NCBI RefSeq assembly: GCF_002077155.1
Contig: NZ_CP015027.1
Coordinates: 2,148,501 to 2,212,500, forward strand
From: Sporosarcina sp. P33
GTDB taxonomy: Bacteria > Bacillota > Bacilli > Bacillales_A > Planococcaceae
DNA length: 64,000 nt
Reading direction: 5' to 3'
Shown: positions 59,797-64,000 of the stretch, in pieces
Layout of the letters: each line of letters starts with the position of its first letter
How positions within the stretch are numbered: position 1 is the first letter of the stretch
Notes under the pieces: generated by a model
Databases searched by the model: none
Told to the model about the DNA's origin: nothing
Seen by the model: only the letters and a program-made list of their open reading frames with translations
Translations under genes and position numbers: made by a program

Positions 59797-60427
59797 TGAT
59801 CATGCAGTCGTCCGCACGGGATTCATGCACATTTTGAATTTCCAGGATGATATGGAAGTCGTAGCAACGGCGGCAGACGGATTGGAAGCATATGAGCTGG
59901 TTGCCAAACACAGACCGGATATCATTTTACTGGATTTGAGCATGCCTCCCGGACAAAGCGGACTGATTGCGACCGGCAAAATTCATGAAGACTTTCCGGA
60001 AACGAAGATTGTTATTTTGACGATGTACGATGATGAAGAGTATATGTTCCATGTATTGAGAAACGGGGCATCCGGTTATATTTTGAAAAACGCGCCCGAC
60101 GAGGAACTGCTGAATGCGCTTCGGGAAGTGTACGACGGCGGGACGTATGTCCATCCGTCGATGGCAACTTCGCTCGTGCGGGAGTTTGTGAAAAAAGGGC
60201 CGAAACAGACTGATGAAGATGATCCGTTCAAGATTTTATCCAAACGGGAAATCGAGATACTGCCATTGGTCGCGAAAGGTTACGGCAACAAGGAAATTGC
60301 GGAAATGCTTTACATTTCGGTCAAGACTGTAGAAGCGCATAAAGCGAAGATGATGGATAAGCTGCAGTTAAAGAGCCGTCCGGAACTGGTCGAGTATGCG
60401 CTGCGCAAGAAGTTTTTGAATTTCTGA
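59777..60427 (+). CDS. nreC: NarL/FixJ family response regulator NreC
   Basis: A 216-residue regulator: receiver domain (1-120) with [14 protein letters not shown], phosphoacceptor Asp53 (ILLDLSMP) and the Thr/Lys residues of the active site, and a LuxR-type helix-turn-helix (about 148-212, [45 protein letters not shown]). It probably binds the two TAGGG-N4-CCCT boxes before narG. It starts at GTG 59777 inside nreB, behind AAGGAGAG. Confidence 0.95.
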   Translation: MKIIIADDHAVVRTGFMHILNFQDDMEVVATAADGLEAYELVAKHRPDIILLDLSMPPGQSGLIATGKIHEDFPETKIVILTMYDDEEYMFHVLRNGASGYILKNAPDEELLNALREVYDGGTYVHPSMATSLVREFVKKGPKQTDEDDPFKILSKREIEILPLVAKGYGNKEIAEMLYISVKTVEAHKAKMMDKLQLKSRPELVEYALRKKFLNF

Positions 60428-60445
60428 TTGAAGAGGTGAAGGTTG

Positions 60446-60979
60446 ATGGTCAATCCGGGTTTTACGTATAGCCTGCCTGCGTTGCGCGTGCTGGAAAATG
60501 AACATCGTTTCCTGACGCATGAAATGAGTCAGTGGCATGCGATTGTACTGGACTTTGAGAACGGACGGTATAACCGTGAAGAAGGACTTAAAGCGCTCCA
60601 GCAATTGCGCAAGCTGATTGTTGAATTCATCGAGCCGTTGAAAAATCATACGGAAAAGGAAGAAGAATTCCTGTTTCCGATGCTGGCGAAGTATGTGGGC
60701 AATGATCAAGGACCAGTTCAGGCGGTGCAGGAAGAACACGACGAAATCGATGCATATATCGGACACTTTCTTCATCACACAAGAGGAGATTTATCGGCAT
60801 TTACGCTCGAGATGATGCAAGACGTGGTGAAAGACGCAGGAGAAGCGTTTGAAGTGATCATGATTCACTTTGTGAAAGAAGAAAACGTTATTTTCCCGAT
60901 GGTCATGTCAGTTTTGCGGGCGAAAGAGCAGGATGAATTATTCGATCAACTGTATACATCGATAGTACCAGAATCATAA
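60446..60979 (+). CDS. Hemerythrin-like domain protein
   Basis: A 177-residue four-helix protein with the hemerythrin HHE pattern: LENEHRFLTHEMSQWH, KNHTEKEEEFLFPML, VQEEHDEIDAYIGHFLHH and HFVKEENVIFPMV, supplying the His and Glu ligands for a di-iron site. Likely an oxygen- or NO-responsive protein, or one repairing iron-sulfur damage, as with ScdA/Ric relatives (inference). It is 18 bases after nreC with a GAGGTGAAGG ribosome site and so belongs to the nitrate operon. ATG 60446 is preferred over TTG 60443. Confidence 0.88.
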   Translation: MVNPGFTYSLPALRVLENEHRFLTHEMSQWHAIVLDFENGRYNREEGLKALQQLRKLIVEFIEPLKNHTEKEEEFLFPMLAKYVGNDQGPVQAVQEEHDEIDAYIGHFLHHTRGDLSAFTLEMMQDVVKDAGEAFEVIMIHFVKEENVIFPMVMSVLRAKEQDELFDQLYTSIVPES

Positions 60980-61048
60980 TCAGCAATTAGTAAAGAAATA
61001 AGAGTAGTTGGGTTGTTCAGTAACTAACTTCAGATTGGATGGATTCCT

Positions 61049-62560
61049 ATGACACAAAAGATCCAGTTGCCGCTGCAAACGGCAAATCTAGTTGTCGGTT
61101 TCATGGTATGGGTGCTTATCTCTTCTTTACTGCCTTTTATCAGTGAAGATATTAGCATACCGCCTGAACGCGTGGCCATCATTACAGCAATCCCTGTAGT
61201 ACTCGGTTCGATTCTGCGGATTCCGCTTGGCTATTATGCCAATGTGTATGGCGCGCGTGTAATGTTTTTTATCAGTTTCATCGTACTGCTGTTTCCTGTT
61301 TACTACATAAGTGAAACATCGACAGTGACAGGTTTATTGATCGGCGGTACGTTACTTGGGGTGGGCGGTGCGATTTTCTCTGTCGGTGTTACGTCATTGC
61401 CGAAATATTACCCTAAAGAAAAGCACGGACTCGTCAACGGTATTTACGGAATGGGGAACATCGGGACGGCTATCACGACATTTTCTGCACCGGTGCTGGC
61501 AATGAAATTCGGCTGGTCGATGACTGTTAAAATGTATTTAGTGTTACTGCTTGTGTTCATTGCGCTAAACTTCTTCTTCGGTGACCGCAAGGAAGTAAAA
61601 GTGAAGGCGCCGATAGTGGATCAGATTAAAGGTGTCTATAAGAATGAGAAACTTTGGTTTTTCTCATTGTTCTATTTCATCACATTTGGTTCATTCGTGG
61701 CATTCACCGTTTTCCTGCCGAATTTCCTCGTCAACTATTTTGGCCTGGAGAAGGTCGACGCGGGGCTCCGGACAGCGGGCTTTATCGTCGTCGCGACGCT
61801 ATTGCGGCCGGTAGGCGGCTGGCTCGGTGACAAATTCCAGCCGTTATTTTTATTAATGGGCTGTTTCGCTGGCTTGACTGCCGCGTCGATTGTCCTGGCA
61901 TTTTCGCCGGACATCGCGATTTATACAGTCGGCAGTATCATGATCGCTGCAGCTGCAGGTATTGGAAACGGGGTTATCTTTAAATTAGTGCCGCTTTATT
62001 TCAGTAAACAAGCGGGTACGGTGAACGGGATTGTTTCGATGATGGGTGGTCTGGGCGGATTTTTCCCTCCTTTATTGCTCGCAACGATTTTCTCGATGAC
62101 CGGATCCTATTCGATTGGTTTTATGGCGTTTTCACAAGTATCGCTCGTCAGCCTGGTACTGACGGTCTGGCTCTATTATATGGATCGTGCGAGCCTGTCG
62201 AAAGAAGTTTTTGACTCTACCGGACAGGGTATTCTTGTAACTGACCGAAACGGGAAGATCGTTTCAGTCAATCCGGCATTCACAAAGCTGACAGGATACA
62301 GCGAAGAAGAAGTGCTTGGCAAAAGTCCGAATATCCTCAGCTCCGGCAGGCATGATCGTGCGTACTATGATACGATGTGGAGCGCGATTGAAGAGCAGGG
62401 CATGTGGCAAGGTGAGATTTGGAATAAGAAGAAAAGCGGCGAAGAGTATTTGGAGTTCCTTTCCATCAGTGCCGTAACAGACGGGACGGGCGACGTCGTT
62501 CGCTACGTTGGTTCATTCAGCGATATCAGTCCCGAATCAAACGAAGGCAATCGGTCGTAA
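61049..62560 (+). CDS. narK: NarK-type nitrate/nitrite transporter fused to a C-terminal PAS domain
   Basis: A 503-residue fusion. Residues 1-~385 form a 12-helix major facilitator with NarK features: the NarK nitrate signature region GIYGMGNIGTAITTFSAPVLA (about 132-152), FTVFLPNFLVNYFGL and GIGNGVIFKLVPLYF. From ~388 a PAS domain follows: FDSTGQGILVTDRNGKIVSVNPAFTKLTGYSEEEVLGKSP, then the PAC-like end YLEFLSISAVTDGTGDVVRYVGSFSDIS. The PAS may sense ligand or redox state and regulate transport (inference). There is no stop codon or damage between the domains. Confidence 0.93.
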   Translation: MTQKIQLPLQTANLVVGFMVWVLISSLLPFISEDISIPPERVAIITAIPVVLGSILRIPLGYYANVYGARVMFFISFIVLLFPVYYISETSTVTGLLIGGTLLGVGGAIFSVGVTSLPKYYPKEKHGLVNGIYGMGNIGTAITTFSAPVLAMKFGWSMTVKMYLVLLLVFIALNFFFGDRKEVKVKAPIVDQIKGVYKNEKLWFFSLFYFITFGSFVAFTVFLPNFLVNYFGLEKVDAGLRTAGFIVVATLLRPVGGWLGDKFQPLFLLMGCFAGLTAASIVLAFSPDIAIYTVGSIMIAAAAGIGNGVIFKLVPLYFSKQAGTVNGIVSMMGGLGGFFPPLLLATIFSMTGSYSIGFMAFSQVSLVSLVLTVWLYYMDRASLSKEVFDSTGQGILVTDRNGKIVSVNPAFTKLTGYSEEEVLGKSPNILSSGRHDRAYYDTMWSAIEEQGMWQGEIWNKKKSGEEYLEFLSISAVTDGTGDVVRYVGSFSDISPESNEGNRS

Positions 62561-62602
62561 CCGGTTGCCTCGCTTCTTGTCGAATGAAAGGAAGTAGATC
62601 AA

Positions 62603-63622
62603 GTGGAAAATCGATACTCAAGGCAGACATTATTTCAGCCGATCGGCACGCCGGGGCAGCGGCAGTTAGCAGATTCGCATGCGGTCATCATCGGCTGCGG
62701 CGCGCTCGGTTCGGCAATCTCTGAAACACTTGTGCGTGCAGGGATCGGCAAAGTGACACTCGCTGACCGCGATTATGTAGAAGCATCCAATCTGCAGCGT
62801 CAGCAATTATTTATTGAGACAGACGCGATAAACAGCGTGCCAAAAGTGGTGGCGGCAGAGCGCCGGCTGCGTGAAATCCGGGAAGACGTGGAAATCGTCA
62901 CGGTCCTCGATCACGTGGATGGTCCGCTGCTCGAAGACATCGCATTGGGCGCAGACATTTTGCTTGATGCAACAGATAACTTCGAAACACGTTTGCTGAT
63001 CAATGATGTTGCTTGGAAACTGAATATTCCCTGGGTCTACGGCGCTGTCGTCAGCAGTTCGGGCAGCGTCTTTCCTTTCATTCCTGGCAGGACGCCTTGT
63101 TTCCGCTGTTTATTGCCGGTCATGCCGGCGGTCAATGAAACTTGTGATACAGTTGGGGTGATTGCGCCCGCTGTACAGATTTCGGCTGCACATCAAAGTG
63201 CGGAAGCAATGAAATGGCTGACAGGGAACGAGCCGGCCATGCGCACTAAACTTCTGCATTTTGATGTGTGGAATAATACATCCGTCGAAGCAGGAATCAG
63301 CCGTTTGAAAAATCCGCAATGTGAGACATGCGGCGAGCATCCGGTATATCCTGCCTTGCATCAGTCATCGGGCACGCAGTATGCAGTGTTGTGCGGACGT
63401 GATACCGTGCAAATCATTCCGGACGCCGGACGTGAATTGACTGTGGCGCACGGTGTGAAAGTCGCGGAACAATTGGGATCGAAATACCGGCAGACACCGT
63501 TTTTCGTGGAGTTTCATGCAGAAAACTACCGCTGTATTTTATTCGGTAACGGCCGGCTGCTGATCCACGGATTGAAAGATATGCGTGAAGGACGGAAAAT
63601 CTATCATTCATTATTCGGTTAG
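62603..63622 (+). CDS. moeB: ThiF/MoeB family adenylyltransferase (probable molybdopterin-synthase adenylyltransferase)
   Basis: A 339-residue E1-like enzyme. It shows YSRQTLFQPIGTPGQRQLADSHAVIIGCGALGSAISETLVRAG with the nucleotide-binding loop, the DYVEASNLQRQQLF segment (catalytic Arg), LLDATDNFETRLLIND and the Zn-binding pairs CFRC (about 170) and CETC (about 236). The C-terminal ~90 residues are extra beyond the E. coli MoeB length. In a nitrate reductase cluster, activation of MoaD for molybdopterin synthesis is more likely than thiamine synthesis. The start is GTG 62603 behind AAAGGAAG. Confidence 0.87.
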   Translation: MENRYSRQTLFQPIGTPGQRQLADSHAVIIGCGALGSAISETLVRAGIGKVTLADRDYVEASNLQRQQLFIETDAINSVPKVVAAERRLREIREDVEIVTVLDHVDGPLLEDIALGADILLDATDNFETRLLINDVAWKLNIPWVYGAVVSSSGSVFPFIPGRTPCFRCLLPVMPAVNETCDTVGVIAPAVQISAAHQSAEAMKWLTGNEPAMRTKLLHFDVWNNTSVEAGISRLKNPQCETCGEHPVYPALHQSSGTQYAVLCGRDTVQIIPDAGRELTVAHGVKVAEQLGSKYRQTPFFVEFHAENYRCILFGNGRLLIHGLKDMREGRKIYHSLFG

Positions 63623-63633
63623 GGGGATGGAAC

Positions 63634-64000
63634 ATGGAAGAAGCTCATTTGCCGCAAAAAGCGCGCAGGAAGTCTATAGCGGTTGCGGTGCTGACAATCA
63701 GTGATACGCGGACGAAGGCAGACGATAAGAGCGGCAAAATTATCCGGGAGAAGCTGCTTGATGCAGGACATGAAGTAAAGGACTATGAGATCTGTGCGGA
63801 TGAGGGCGGGCATATCGAAGAGCAGCTTTCGAAATGGCTGTCAGATTCATCGGTTGATGCAATGATCTTCACAGGCGGAACAGGAATCGGTGCGCGCGAT
63901 ATTACCGTTGAAACGGTGACGCCACATTTCACGAAGCCGCTTGACGGTTTTGGCGAGTTGTTCCGGTTTTTAAGCTATACCGAAGATGTAGGGTCAAAAG
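63634..64000 (+). CDS. moaB: Molybdenum cofactor biosynthesis protein MoaB/MogA family (3'-partial)
   Basis: The first 122 residues of a molybdopterin adenylyltransferase-type protein, cut by the window edge. Conserved segments are AVLTISDTRTKADDKSG near residue 18, GGTGIGARDITVETV near 82 (substrate-binding loop) and PLDGFGELFRFLSY. It starts at ATG 63634 after AGGGGGATGG, 11 bases after moeB, and supplies the cofactor of NarG. Confidence 0.92.
   Translation, partial: MEEAHLPQKARRKSIAVAVLTISDTRTKADDKSGKIIREKLLDAGHEVKDYEICADEGGHIEEQLSKWLSDSSVDAMIFTGGTGIGARDITVETVTPHFTKPLDGFGELFRFLSYTEDVGSK

Noticed and set aside
1-64000. tRNA, rRNA or prophage genes
   Set aside because: No cloverleaf-like segment, rRNA stretch or phage structural gene was recognised on reading; a covariance scan was not possible here.

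Overview
The window looks like a low-GC Gram-positive (Bacillales) chromosome, most likely Planococcaceae, for example a Sporosarcina-like bacterium (inference). Support comes from strong AGGAGG-type ribosome binding sites, frequent GTG/TTG starts, lipoproteins with LxxC lipoboxes, CheV, a bacillithiol-transferase-like DinB protein, a preQ1-I riboswitch, a YitT/DUF2179 pair and a NarGHJI-NreABC block. No rRNA, tRNA or CRISPR array was seen. The window opens inside a TctA-type permease gene and ends inside a moaB-type gene.

Layout. 1-10 kb: the end of a tripartite tricarboxylate permease and an M20 peptidase, then a catabolic cassette (RraA-like aldolase, TRAP transporter DctPQM, nitrilase-family amidase, GntR regulator) bracketed by two nearly identical ~1.03 kb direct repeats, each carrying a complete YitT-family gene. 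10-16 kb: a PLD-helicase overlapping a MazG-like gene, an MHYT-GGDEF-EAL c-di-GMP protein and CheV. 16-23 kb: small genes, lipoproteins and membrane proteins, including a tandem pair of ~58-aa genes. 23.3-26.3 kb: a ba3-type cytochrome c oxidase operon (subunits 2A, II, I) behind an FNR-like site. 26.3-34.6 kb: a DeoR regulator and a divergent glycerol-kinase-like/FAD-oxidoreductase cluster with a frameshifted CoxG gene, a C45 acyltransferase and a YfcC transporter whose start lies behind an A10 tract. 34.67-35.96 kb: an IS3-family element inserted in the loop of a strong terminator. 36-37.7 kb: a queuosine operon (queC, VUT transporter, queF) under a preQ1-I riboswitch.

38-44.7 kb holds a TipA/Mta-like MerR regulator, a DinB protein, an aromatic acid exporter, a lipoprotein, a TauE exporter, glycerate kinase and an alanine symporter. 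44.9-49 kb is a class I ribonucleotide reductase operon (alpha, flavodoxin, beta) behind two putative NrdR boxes and a cobalamin riboswitch with a terminator. 49.07-49.68 kb is a striking array of 29 exact-length 21-bp repeats. 49.7-51.3 kb encodes an acetyl-CoA hydrolase/transferase. 51.4-64 kb is a nitrate respiration island: two NreC-type boxes, narGHJI, nreABC, a hemerythrin-like protein, a NarK transporter with a C-terminal PAS domain, and two molybdenum-cofactor genes (MoeB/ThiF-like, MoaB).

The respiratory genes form a coherent oxygen/nitrate response: the oxidase, the nitrate reductase, its sensor system, its transporter and cofactor synthesis. The two catabolic clusters each pair transport and enzymes with a local regulator, but their substrates cannot be named from sequence. 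The most unusual signals are the 21-bp array, the long direct repeats around a catabolic cassette, the NarK-PAS fusion, the dual NrdR/cobalamin control of a class I reductase, the IS inside a terminator loop, and two frame breaks at simple-sequence tracts in adjacent genes of one cluster.
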